This document shows, piece after piece, positions 1 through 6,620 of a DNA stretch of 13,982 bases. A program made the position numbers and the translations under genes. This stretch comes from CAZXCQ01 sp964639275. GTDB taxonomy: Bacteria > Desulfobacterota > DSM-4660 > Desulfatiglandales > Desulfatiglandaceae. Under the pieces are notes generated by a model. It had not been told where the DNA came from and searched no databases. It saw nothing but the letters and a program-made list of their open reading frames with translations. The stretch is taken from positions 1 through 13,982 of the forward strand of contig CAZXCQ010000173.1 of NCBI GenBank assembly GCA_964639275.1. Reading direction: 5' to 3'. Each line of letters begins with the position of its first letter. The first letter of the stretch is position 1.

Positions 1-77
1 GAACCCCCATTCCCCTGTCTAAGTTTCAATTTTGAAAAACGTTAATTTATGCGGTTTGAGAAGTCACGGGGTGGACA
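1..77. repeat. Partial family B / family A repeat after the response regulator gene
   Basis: The first bases carry GAACCCCCATTCCCCTGTCT, the same block that forms one side of the repeat copies near 4538-4640 and 12189-12213. Bases 53-66 carry TTTGAGAAGTCAC, the reverse complement of the family A end (GTNACNTCTCAAA). The stretch lies directly downstream of the response regulator stop codon. The copy is cut by the window edge, so its full form cannot be judged. Confidence 0.5.
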
Positions 78-740
78 TCATAAATCAGGGTCCACCAATC
101 CCAGCTGAATGGCAAAGTGGACGAGCCTGATAGGGTTATCAATCCCAAGCTTCTCCATAATCTTGGCCTTGTGAGATTTTACGGTGCTCACACTAACAAA
201 AAGCGAATCGGCTATCTCTCTTGTGGAATGCCCTTCGGCAATAAGCTGGAACACCTCCCTTTCGCGATTGGATAACTGCTTGAATCGCTCTTCTCTGGAT
301 GATGTCTTGCGGGGTGAAAGATACGTGTCCACGACCTTTTTGGATATGGATGGGCTCAGAAAGGTCTCGCCCTTCATCGCAGCGTGAATGGCACTTATGA
401 TGTCACGGCCAGTGGAGTCTTTTAGAAGGTATCCGGATATCCCGGCCTCAAGCAGCTCATGGATGTAATGTTCATGGGAATACATGGAGAGAATCAGTAT
501 TTTGGTTTTTGGCAGGTCTTTTCTTAATCTCTTGGCTGTCTCGATCCCGTTCAGGAGGGGCATGGCAATATCCAGAATGATGATGTCCGGCCTCAGTTCC
601 AGTGCCTTTTTCAGAGCCATTCGACCATTACTGGCCTCCCCGGCAACCTGTAAGTCGGGCTGCGCCTGGAGCAGATGTGCAAGACCCTGGCGAACGATTG
701 TATGGTCGTCGGCAAGCAAGATCCTAATGGGTCGATTCAT
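78..740 (-). CDS. NarL/FixJ-family response regulator (receiver + LuxR-type HTH)
   Basis: This is a DNA-binding output regulator of a two-component system, expected to be phosphorylated by the kinase encoded just upstream. The receiver domain spans about residues 5-120. It has the acidic pair D11/D12, phospho-acceptor D57 (LDIAMP), S85 in place of the switch Thr/Ser, and K107 (LLKD). A LuxR-type helix-turn-helix follows at about 155-215 (LSNREREVFQLIAEG, then STREIADSLFVSVSTVKSH). The length of 220 residues is normal for the family. The ATG lies inside the end of the kinase gene, which it overlaps by 17 bases. The upstream sequence AAAGAG touches the ATG, so translation is probably coupled to the kinase. 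The family assignment is firm. Target promoters cannot be inferred, and no binding site was identified. Confidence 0.95.
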   Translation of the reverse strand: MNRPIRILLADDHTIVRQGLAHLLQAQPDLQVAGEASNGRMALKKALELRPDIIILDIAMPLLNGIETAKRLRKDLPKTKILILSMYSHEHYIHELLEAGISGYLLKDSTGRDIISAIHAAMKGETFLSPSISKKVVDTYLSPRKTSSREERFKQLSNREREVFQLIAEGHSTREIADSLFVSVSTVKSHKAKIMEKLGIDNPIRLVHFAIQLGLVDPDL

Positions 741-2988
741 CTCTTTTGGTCTCTGCTAAGGGAATTTCGATACGAATTCTCGTTCCCTTTCCGGGTTGTC
801 CATGCACCTGGAAGGTCCCGCCCAAAAGGGAGACCCTCTCCCGCATTCCAAGCAGCCCCAGACTCCTTTCATCGTTTCCTTTTATTTGACCATCAAAGCC
901 GATACCGTCATCTTTGGCCAGAAAGATGATTCTTGGAAAACTCTTGATAATGGAAAGAGCGAAATGACGGGCACCGCTATGCTTGAGGGTATTTGTCAGT
1001 GCCTCCTGGCTAAAACGATAGAGGACGGTCTCTGTGTCCGCATCCAGTCGTTGATCAAATCCAACCATACGAAAATCAATGTGGAGATCCGAACGATTCC
1101 TTACCTCCGCGATATAGAGACTCAGCGCAGGCTCAAGCCCCAGATCCATCAGAAGGGTAGGGTGGAGACTGTAGGAAAGTCGTCTTATCTCAGAGGAGGT
1201 TCGAAGAACCATCTTTCTAATCTCCTGGATGTCTTTCTTAAGGCCTCCATTCTTGGATGTCACCTCCTCTTCCAGCCTCTCCAGGCCCAGGTTAATGCCC
1301 ATCAATGCCTGGCCTGCCTCATCATGGAGTTCGCGCGCGATGCGGCGTCGTTCCTCTTCCTGGGTCTCAAAGAGCTTTTCCGTGAGTCTGCTTAATTCCT
1401 GTCGATGGAGGCGGACGGTCTCCTGTAACTGTGTGTTCTCGATGGCTCCCCCCAGATAGTTGCCCAGAGAACCCAGCAGATGGATTTCATTGGGGCTTAA
1501 CGCCTTGATGGTCGGGATATCCAGACCAAAAAATCCGACCGCCCTTCCCTTGAATGTGATCAGAAAAGAGGACAACCATTGAGTGGCCTTCCCCTTCTTT
1601 GTCTCATAACGCACATGGAAGCAGGGAAATGAGGGCTCAGGCCTTAATCGGACCTCTTCCTCAACAAGGTGTTTCATGAGCAAGTCGTCCTTGAAGGTGA
1701 TCTTATCTGTAAGTGACGTGTCTTGTTCGGGAAGTCCAAATCTCACTTGAAGCGTTGCCTTCCTTTTCTCTCGGTCAATCAGGAATATTGCCCCGCGTTT
1801 TAATCCCAGCACCTTGAGTATCTGCTTAAGCGTCACCATCAGGATATGATTCAGATCCCTTGTAAGGTTTAGGGTCAGGGCAATGCTGTTTAGAATCGAG
1901 AGTTCCAGGTTCCGTTGCTTGAGGACCTCTTCAGCCCGCTTCCGCTGGGTAATATCTTTGATAATTCCCTCATACTCGATTTCTCTATTCTCCGGATTTT
2001 GGTAACGACGACTCGATATCAAGACATGCAGGGGGGAGCCGTCTCTTTTTTGAAAAACCACCTCAAAATCCTTTGCATATCCCTTTCGGTTTATTTCATT
2101 CAAAAAATGCTCCCGGTCTTGAGGATTGCGGTAGAGTTTTCTGGCTGAACCAATCCCCAGCAGATCTTCTTTGCTTTCGTAGCCGAGAAGATCAACCCCC
2201 GCCTGGTTTACATCCAGGATTTCACCCTGCAAGTTACTGGTGTAGATCATATCGTGACTGCCCTCAAAGATACGCCGGTATTTTTTCTCGCGGCCGGCAA
2301 TCTCTTCCCGGAGTCTTTTCAATTCGGTCACGTCCTTGAATATCTCGATACCCCCAATGATTCTGCCATCACTGTCGCGGAATGCAGAGGTGGAACATAT
2401 AATGGGTATTTCTCTGCCGTCAATGTCCTTAATGACATACTCCCTGTTGTGGATGTCGCCCCCTTCTGAAACGGCACGTTTTAGGGCGCAGTCAGTCTCA
2501 CAGATCGGATTTTTGAAGACATCTTTGCAATACATACCCACGGCATCATAGGCCGAGAATCCCGTGATTTTTTCCGCCGCCGGATTGAAAAAGGTAATCC
2601 GATACTCCTCATCTGTAGTGAAGAGCCCGTCTGGTATCCGGTTTAGGGTCTCAACAAAGCTCTCCTCTTTCTGATAAATCTGTTCGAGGGCCTTAAAGTT
2701 ATATTTATGTATCTGCTCAGAGAGAAAATGATTCCAGCCCCGTGTGTGTTTCCCACCATTGTCTTTGAAATACTGACAGGCCAGACACGTTGAGAGCTTT
2801 TGAAAGAAGTCCTGTTCAAGAAAACTGGTGCAATGGGTCTTTGGGATGAGCCAGCACTCCAACTTGCTCTTCCCGTGGGCAGGACAGAGCACCTTTGAGC
2901 AGTCCAGAAACTCCCAGCAGGTTCTTCGTGCAATAACATCCCTTTTTCTAGGAGATGTGTCTTGGTGATCGTGTAGCAACGAATTCAC
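724..2988 (-). CDS. Cytoplasmic PAS-PAS-GAF sensor histidine kinase with cysteine-rich N-terminus
   Basis: The reading frame is open from 3171, but bases 2948-3171 code for the V4R protein in another frame. I therefore place the start at the GTG at 2988, which has AGGAG at 2998-3002 and a 9-base spacing, giving about 754 residues. In order the protein has a cysteine-rich segment (C24, C30, C35, C45, C53, C68, C71; CWEF and CPAH motifs as in 'two-CW' domains), PAS 1 (about 110-225, with C163 and C167 in NPICETDC), PAS 2 (about 236-351), GAF (about 364-524), a HisKA_3 dimerisation helix with H555 (RELHDEAGQ), and HATPase_c (N-box N666, G1 DDGIGFD 693-699, G2 GLLGMRERV 711-719). No membrane segment is visible, so sensing is probably cytoplasmic. 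A HisKA_3 kinase paired with a NarL regulator is the NarX/DegS arrangement. The signal is unknown; the cysteines suggest metal or redox sensing, which is inference. Confidence 0.93.
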   Translation of the reverse strand: MNSLLHDHQDTSPRKRDVIARRTCWEFLDCSKVLCPAHGKSKLECWLIPKTHCTSFLEQDFFQKLSTCLACQYFKDNGGKHTRGWNHFLSEQIHKYNFKALEQIYQKEESFVETLNRIPDGLFTTDEEYRITFFNPAAEKITGFSAYDAVGMYCKDVFKNPICETDCALKRAVSEGGDIHNREYVIKDIDGREIPIICSTSAFRDSDGRIIGGIEIFKDVTELKRLREEIAGREKKYRRIFEGSHDMIYTSNLQGEILDVNQAGVDLLGYESKEDLLGIGSARKLYRNPQDREHFLNEINRKGYAKDFEVVFQKRDGSPLHVLISSRRYQNPENREIEYEGIIKDITQRKRAEEVLKQRNLELSILNSIALTLNLTRDLNHILMVTLKQILKVLGLKRGAIFLIDREKRKATLQVRFGLPEQDTSLTDKITFKDDLLMKHLVEEEVRLRPEPSFPCFHVRYETKKGKATQWLSSFLITFKGRAVGFFGLDIPTIKALSPNEIHLLGSLGNYLGGAIENTQLQETVRLHRQELSRLTEKLFETQEEERRRIARELHDEAGQALMGINLGLERLEEEVTSKNGGLKKDIQEIRKMVLRTSSEIRRLSYSLHPTLLMDLGLEPALSLYIAEVRNRSDLHIDFRMVGFDQRLDADTETVLYRFSQEALTNTLKHSGARHFALSIIKSFPRIIFLAKDDGIGFDGQIKGNDERSLGLLGMRERVSLLGGTFQVHGQPGKGTRIRIEIPLAETKRDESTH

Positions 2989-3559
2989 AATAAGGATCTC
3001 CTTTGGCCCTACAAAGAGATTCATCAGCAGAAAAGGTAAAAAGCCCGTCAGGGTAATCTTCTCCATAGAGGAGGTCCATAAAGGCGGCAGTGACACCCCG
3101 GAGCATATAGCATTTTCCAGAATTGCCCGGATCATAACGCTGTAGGTAACCGGTTGCTTCGTATGAATCACTTACCTGTAACTGAAGTCTTTTGTCAGGA
3201 ACCAACTCTTTTACCTCCAGGCCTCCCCAACCAAAGGCCACGGCCACGGCCGTAAAACCCAGAAGCTGATCTTCCTTTGTGTCAATCATGGGCACCACGA
3301 GTTCCTCCCATTCACGGGAATTGCGAATCCCGTGAAAGGTGGCATACCCGCATTCATGGGCCGCCTCTATAAGGAGGTCTTTTGATTCTGCCTCTCGCTC
3401 CACGCCCATCTGTTTTTCAAAGTCAAAAGAGAGCCTGTTGTAATATTCCACAAAAAAAAGAGAGAGATAGACCCCAAAGAGCGGAATAATCCCCTTTGCG
3501 TCCCGAATCCTGCTCCCCTCCATGACCGCATGAATAATCTTGTTTCCGTCAAATGCCAT
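2948..3559 (-). CDS. V4R-domain protein, second of a tandem pair
   Basis: This 203-residue soluble protein ends in a V4R (4-vinyl reductase-like) domain, a ligand-binding fold known from BchJ and from the sensor part of XylR/DmpR activators. The domain signature is at about 148-196: C150, then RGVTAAFMDLLYG, then ESLCRAKGDPYCEF with C183 and C191. Upstream, residues 25-90 resemble the matching part of the preceding V4R protein (EYYNRLSFDFEKQ, EAAHECGYATFHG). The ATG follows the TAG stop of the first V4R gene with no gap and in the same frame. GGAG at 3566-3569, 6 bases before the ATG, allows independent initiation. The 3' end overlaps the kinase by 41 bases. Its position suggests it is the sensory partner of the kinase. 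The ligand (hydrophobic or aromatic molecule, tetrapyrrole or metal) is not deducible. Confidence 0.85.
   Translation of the reverse strand: MAFDGNKIIHAVMEGSRIRDAKGIIPLFGVYLSLFFVEYYNRLSFDFEKQMGVEREAESKDLLIEAAHECGYATFHGIRNSREWEELVVPMIDTKEDQLLGFTAVAVAFGWGGLEVKELVPDKRLQLQVSDSYEATGYLQRYDPGNSGKCYMLRGVTAAFMDLLYGEDYPDGLFTFSADESLCRAKGDPYCEFVATRSPRHIS
2998..3002 (-). promoter_or_regulatory. Ribosome binding site that sets the kinase start
   Basis: AGGAG on the minus strand lies 9 bases before the GTG at 2988, inside the coding sequence of the second V4R gene. It supports a kinase that starts within, and overlaps, the V4R gene. The 61 extra codons upstream would be an out-of-frame translation of V4R sequence and show no domain of their own. 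Confidence 0.6.
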
Positions 3560-4081
3560 CTAACGCTCCGTCACCTCGAATACACACTCTTCGTTGCGCA
3601 TCATTTTGCAGGACTGCTCTTCAACGCCATAATACCCAAGGGGATGGTCATAGATTACCTCCATGAATCCGGCAATCCATCCGCGGGAAAAATGACACCC
3701 CGGTGTATCCCGTCTTCCGTGCTTGGCAAGCCATCCGGTTACGTGATGGCTTGAGGGGCTGACGACGCGTCCTCCAGAGGGTCCAAGCCTTTGAAAATGT
3801 ATAATACCCAAGCCACAGTTCTGATAGATGGTAGAGACAAGTTCCAACTTAGACTTAATGGTCTTGATGCGTTTATGTTGGCCAAGGTAGGATTTGAAAC
3901 CATAATAGGTGACCTCTTCTGCCACCTGGTATAACAACTTGATGCCTTCTTCCCCCAGTGTATCTTCCAGCATCTTGTGGAGGTTGATATTATAATGATG
4001 GCAGTGCATCGCGATGGGTAGCCCAGAGAGGATAACCCTGTGACCTTCACGTGCAAGATTGGTTCGCCATTCTGAGGGCAC
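3560..4081 (-). CDS. V4R-domain protein, first of a tandem pair
   Basis: This 173-residue soluble protein is the first gene of the sensory operon. It starts at a GTG at 4081, supported by a purine-rich ribosome site (GGAGGAG, 4090-4096) 8 to 10 bases upstream. The C-terminal V4R signature runs from about residue 126 to 170: C129 in GCHFSRGWIAGFMEVIY, then C158 and C166 in EQSCKMMRNEECVFEV. These three cysteines align with C150, C183 and C191 of the following protein, so the two look like an ancient tandem duplication. A distinctive MHCHHYN (25-31) has no counterpart in the second copy and could bind metal or be structural. The gene ends in TAG, followed directly and in frame by the ATG of the second V4R gene. 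A single protein with two V4R domains is an alternative reading. Confidence 0.83.
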   Translation of the reverse strand: MPSEWRTNLAREGHRVILSGLPIAMHCHHYNINLHKMLEDTLGEEGIKLLYQVAEEVTYYGFKSYLGQHKRIKTIKSKLELVSTIYQNCGLGIIHFQRLGPSGGRVVSPSSHHVTGWLAKHGRRDTPGCHFSRGWIAGFMEVIYDHPLGYYGVEEQSCKMMRNEECVFEVTER

Positions 4082-4133
4082 CTTGCTATCTCCTCCCCAA
4101 GGTTATGACATCTTTGACATTATCTAAATTGCC

Positions 4134-4162
4134 ATACTAAAAAACAAGGACTTTCGGGTCAA
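4134..4162 (-). promoter_or_regulatory. Possible sigma70-type promoter of the V4R-kinase-regulator operon
   Basis: On the minus strand a -35 box TTGACC (4157-4162) and a -10 box TAGTAT (4134-4139) are separated by 17 bases. Transcription would start near 4127, leaving a leader of roughly 45 bases that contains the GGAGGAG ribosome site. The match is 5 of 6 and 4 of 6 to consensus. This is by eye and unproven. Confidence 0.4.
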
Positions 4163-4171
4163 TCAAAAACT

Positions 4172-4207
4172 GGCAATATCTCAAAAAGCAACGGGAAAGG
4201 TGTGGGG
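4172..4207 (+). repeat. Family A repeat end (copy A1)
   Basis: GGCAATATCTCAAAAAGC followed by GGGAAAGGTGTGG matches the plus-strand ends at 4355, 6346 and 8987. The shared pattern is AACATCTCAAAAA, a short spacer, then GGGAAAGGTGTGGCATG. It lies about 90 bases upstream of the V4R operon start, just beyond the proposed promoter. Confidence 0.5.
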
Positions 4208-4353
4208 CGTATCGGAAGGCATGGCCCCGGCGCTAAACAGCATGTTTTGTCTTCCTGGAGGCCTATCTTGTGTGACCTGTGGGGTTTTTTGGAAAATCTT
4301 GAGCCGGGATGATAGATTGACAACCGGCGGAGTAATCATATAAGAAGGCCTGA

Positions 4354-4426
4354 CGTAACATCTCAAAAAGTAGCGGAGAGGGGTGGCATGCGGCCACTAA
4401 AGACTTCGTGGTTTTGAGAAGTTACG
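4354..4426. repeat. Family A palindromic element (copy A2)
   Basis: This 73-base element has terminal inverted repeats of 15 bases with one mismatch: CGTAACATCTCAAAA at 4354-4368 and TTTTGAGAAGTTACG at 4412-4426. Inside is a second hairpin, GTGGC-ATGCG-GCCAC (4383-4397). Its left half matches copies A1, A3 and A4, and its right half read on the minus strand matches the copy near 12915. It resembles a REP or MITE-like unit. Confidence 0.6.
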
Positions 4427-4537
4427 ACCTGACGACCTAAAAAGAAAGCCAAATCAGTCCGTTGCGGCAAAAGGGAATACGGTGCATTATTGATCTGGCG
4501 TATCAATTTAGCTTTCAGAAAAATCGGCAGCGAGACA

Positions 4538-4666
4538 GGGGTATGGGGATTCTGCCCCCTGTTTTCACCTATGGCACGTGATTTCTTTACGCTCTCTTAT
4601 GGGCGAGTCATACGCCCGAAAAGCGGAACCCCCATACCCCGCGTTTCAAAAGGCTAGAGTGTTACG
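4538..4666 (-). repeat. Family B inverted-repeat element (copy B1)
   Basis: Outer arms GGGGTATGGGGATTC (4538-4552) and GAACCCCCATACCCC (4626-4640) pair with one mismatch. A hairpin GGGCG-AGTCATA-CGCCC lies at 4601-4617. Read on the minus strand, 4666-4601 matches the plus-strand copy at 10645-10709 at roughly nine bases in ten, including CGTAACACT, the GAAAC box and the GGGCG hairpin. The element ends about 50 bases before the acyl-CoA dehydrogenase start. Confidence 0.65.
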
Positions 4667-4717
4667 ATTTGGCAAACCCGTAGGGCCTGTATGAGATATC
4701 ATAAGGAGGAACGCTGT

Positions 4718-6337
4718 ATGACACAGCACGGAAAAACGGACCCTGAGGTCCTGTCGATGGTGCTTGAGACCATAGGAAGGCTGGAGAAAGAGAAGCTCCC
4801 TCTGGAAACCAGGCTGGAGTTGGACAAATGCGGGGAGTTTCCTGCGGAACTGATGGATTTTATGTTGGGGCCTGAAATCGCCCTTCATCTGATCTTTATC
4901 CCGGAGGAATATGGCGGGCTGGGTGCCGGGGCCTCAGAGATAGCTGTCATATCTGAGCGGATGGCAAAGATGGACCTGGCTGTCGCCACCTCTTTTTTGG
5001 GTATTTGTCTGGGTATGGACCCCCTCAGGGTCGGCGCAACTCCTGAGCAGAAGGAAAGATATATCAGGAGAATCGCAGAGGAGGGTCTGATCGTGGCATA
5101 CGGGGTGACTGAACCAGAAGCGGGCTCTAATGTTCAGGCACTCAAGACCAGGGCCGAACCGGTCCTCGATGATACCGGGAAGGTTATGGGTTACAAACTT
5201 AACGGTCAGAAACAGTTTATTACAAATGCCGGCGTGGCCCACCTTTATACGATCCTTGCCGATACCCCCGGCGGGCCGTCCTTTTTTATTGTGGAGGCCG
5301 GCTCAGACGGCCTCATACCAGGAAGACACGAAGACAAACACGGGATCCGGGCCTCGGACACCTGTCCCTTGACCCTGGAAGATCTCTTTGTCCCCTCTGA
5401 GAACCTGGTGGGGGGCTTAGAAGGGCAGGGGCTAAAGCAGGCCAATCAGGTATTTGGCTATACAAGGCTCATGGTGGCCGCGTTTGGTCTGGGAGGGGGC
5501 ACTGCCGCCCTGGAACGGGCCATTTCATATTCAAAAGAGAGGGTTCAGTTCGGGACCACCCTCGCCGAAAAGCAGGGGTATACCCACAGGCTCCTGGTCC
5601 CAAACGCCGTCAGGCTGGCGGGGGCCCGTGCATTTATTGAGGCCACGGCCCGGAGGCTCGATACGGGAGAACAGGATCTTCAGGTGGAGGGATCGATCGC
5701 AAAGTATTTTGCCACCGAGGCGGGCGATGCCATGGCGAATGATGCCATCCAGGCCTTTGGGGGATATGGCTATATCCGCGAATATGAGGTGGAGAAGATC
5801 AAAAGGGATGTCAAGATCCTGACCATATATGAGGGAACCAGTGAAATTCAGAGGAATATCATCTCCATGTTCAGGCTCAGGAGTACGGTCCGCTCCAAGG
5901 GGGGGGTTTACGGGGAGATGGCCGATGGCCTGGATAGACTCCCAGAAGAATCGGGTGGACCCATCCTGGCGAGGGCCATGCGAACCCTGAACAACGTCAT
6001 CCTGAGCGCGCGAAGGGGAAAACTCACAAAGTCCCAACATGTCATGTTTTTGATGGCAGACATGATGACCTGGGCCGAGGTCGGCCGTGCCCTTTGTCAC
6101 AAGGCCGCAGTCTACCAGGGGCAACAGGGCTATTCCCCCTCATTTCTTAGGGCTGCATCCAGGCTCTTTGTCCGGGAGGTTTCTGAAAAGGTCTATCTCA
6201 ATGGCCTCAAGATCGTATCCGGCTCGGGCCAGAGGATCGACGAGGTGGCAGCGGGGCTCAATTCCCTTGACCTTGCTCATATCATGCGGGACAGCCTCAA
6301 AGACATGGATCTTGTCGCTCAAGAATTGGTAAAATGA
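4718..6337 (+). CDS. Acyl-CoA dehydrogenase, long form with C-terminal extension
   Basis: This FAD enzyme is expected to introduce the alpha-beta double bond into an acyl-CoA, passing electrons to an electron-transfer flavoprotein. I chose the ATG at 4718 because AAGGAGG (4703-4709) lies 8 bases upstream; a further ATG at 4691 is in frame but poorly placed. The 539-residue protein has the usual N-terminal helical, middle beta and C-terminal helical domains. Signature 1 is TEPEAGS (131-137). Signature 2 is QAFGGYGYIREYEVEKIKRD (345-364). The catalytic base is probably E372 in YEGTSEIQR, as in medium-chain enzymes. About 150 residues after 390 form an extra helical region, as in VLCAD-like enzymes. 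The substrate cannot be told, and no etfAB, thiolase or CoA ligase is adjacent. It is probably a single-gene unit, followed by an inserted repeat element. Confidence 0.95.
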   Translation: MTQHGKTDPEVLSMVLETIGRLEKEKLPLETRLELDKCGEFPAELMDFMLGPEIALHLIFIPEEYGGLGAGASEIAVISERMAKMDLAVATSFLGICLGMDPLRVGATPEQKERYIRRIAEEGLIVAYGVTEPEAGSNVQALKTRAEPVLDDTGKVMGYKLNGQKQFITNAGVAHLYTILADTPGGPSFFIVEAGSDGLIPGRHEDKHGIRASDTCPLTLEDLFVPSENLVGGLEGQGLKQANQVFGYTRLMVAAFGLGGGTAALERAISYSKERVQFGTTLAEKQGYTHRLLVPNAVRLAGARAFIEATARRLDTGEQDLQVEGSIAKYFATEAGDAMANDAIQAFGGYGYIREYEVEKIKRDVKILTIYEGTSEIQRNIISMFRLRSTVRSKGGVYGEMADGLDRLPEESGGPILARAMRTLNNVILSARRGKLTKSQHVMFLMADMMTWAEVGRALCHKAAVYQGQQGYSPSFLRAASRLFVREVSEKVYLNGLKIVSGSGQRIDEVAAGLNSLDLAHIMRDSLKDMDLVAQELVK

Positions 6338-6345
6338 ACTTGAAT

Positions 6346-6602
6346 GGCAACATCTCAAAAAACAGGGGGAAAGGTGTGGCATGGCGGTCTTTTTCTTCTT
6401 CCACATGCCCCCATGCGACATGGCCTAGCGGCCGTCACAAAATGGCGTATCCGAAATCTACCTTATAGCCCTAAGGGGTGGCGTGAGGATACGCCATTTT
6501 AAGACGGCACTGCCGGGCCCCCTATTAGAGGCATGTGGAAGAAGAAAAAGACCGCCATGCCACACCACAATCGATTTATCCCCGGGTTTTTGAGAGGTTA
6601 CC
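6346..6602. mobile_element. MITE-like nested inverted-repeat element with flanking direct repeats (copy A3)
   Basis: The ends are inverted repeats: GGCAACATCTCAAAAA at the left and TTTTTGAGAGGTTACC at the right. Inside, 6373-6409 and 6530-6566 are perfect inverted copies of 37 bases. A third pair lies within: 6431-6452 with 6487-6508, 22 bases with two mismatches and a perfect 14-base core (6439-6452 with 6487-6500). The perfect 10-mer CTTGAATGGC flanks the element as a direct repeat (6339-6348 and 6602-6611), as expected of a target-site duplication. It has no plausible coding sequence, so it would have to be mobilised in trans. It fills the gap between the dehydrogenase stop and the helicase start. 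Confidence 0.65.
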
Positions 6603-6620
6603 TTGAATGGCTAATGGCAG

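Larger units (their letters stand above)
4082..4717. other. Divergent intergenic region dense in hairpins and repeats
   Basis: This gap of about 640 bases separates the minus-strand sensory operon from the plus-strand acyl-CoA dehydrogenase. I found no convincing gene in it. It holds a family A end (about 4172-4207), a complete 73-base family A palindrome (4354-4426), an 11-base inverted repeat with one mismatch (4444-4454 with 4506-4516) and a family B element (4538-4666). The promoters of both flanking transcription units must also lie here. Confidence 0.6.

Noticed and set aside
796..1395. A 199-codon plus-strand open frame opposite the kinase
   Set aside because: It lies antisense to well-conserved kinase domains (GAF, HisKA_3, HATPase), has no domain of its own and no ribosome site. 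It is a by-product of the kinase coding strand.
2989..3171. Upstream extension of the kinase to the GTG at 3171
   Set aside because: This stretch is V4R coding sequence read in the wrong frame. The GTG at 2988 has a better ribosome site and the recognisable domains start after it.
4354..4426. CRISPR-like repeat
   Set aside because: The repeated units are dispersed palindromes, not a regular array of repeats and spacers, and no cas gene is present.
4672..4700. TTGGCA as a -35 box for the dehydrogenase
   Set aside because: The -10 position 17 bases on reads TGAGAT, only three of six matches, and would leave almost no room before the ribosome site.
4691..4717. Earlier ATG at 4691 for the acyl-CoA dehydrogenase
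   Set aside because: The strong AAGGAGG at 4703-4709 is downstream of that ATG and correctly spaced for the ATG at 4718.
5531..6124. A 197-codon minus-strand open frame opposite the acyl-CoA dehydrogenase
   Set aside because: It is antisense to the catalytic C-terminal domain of a clear enzyme and has no recognisable features.
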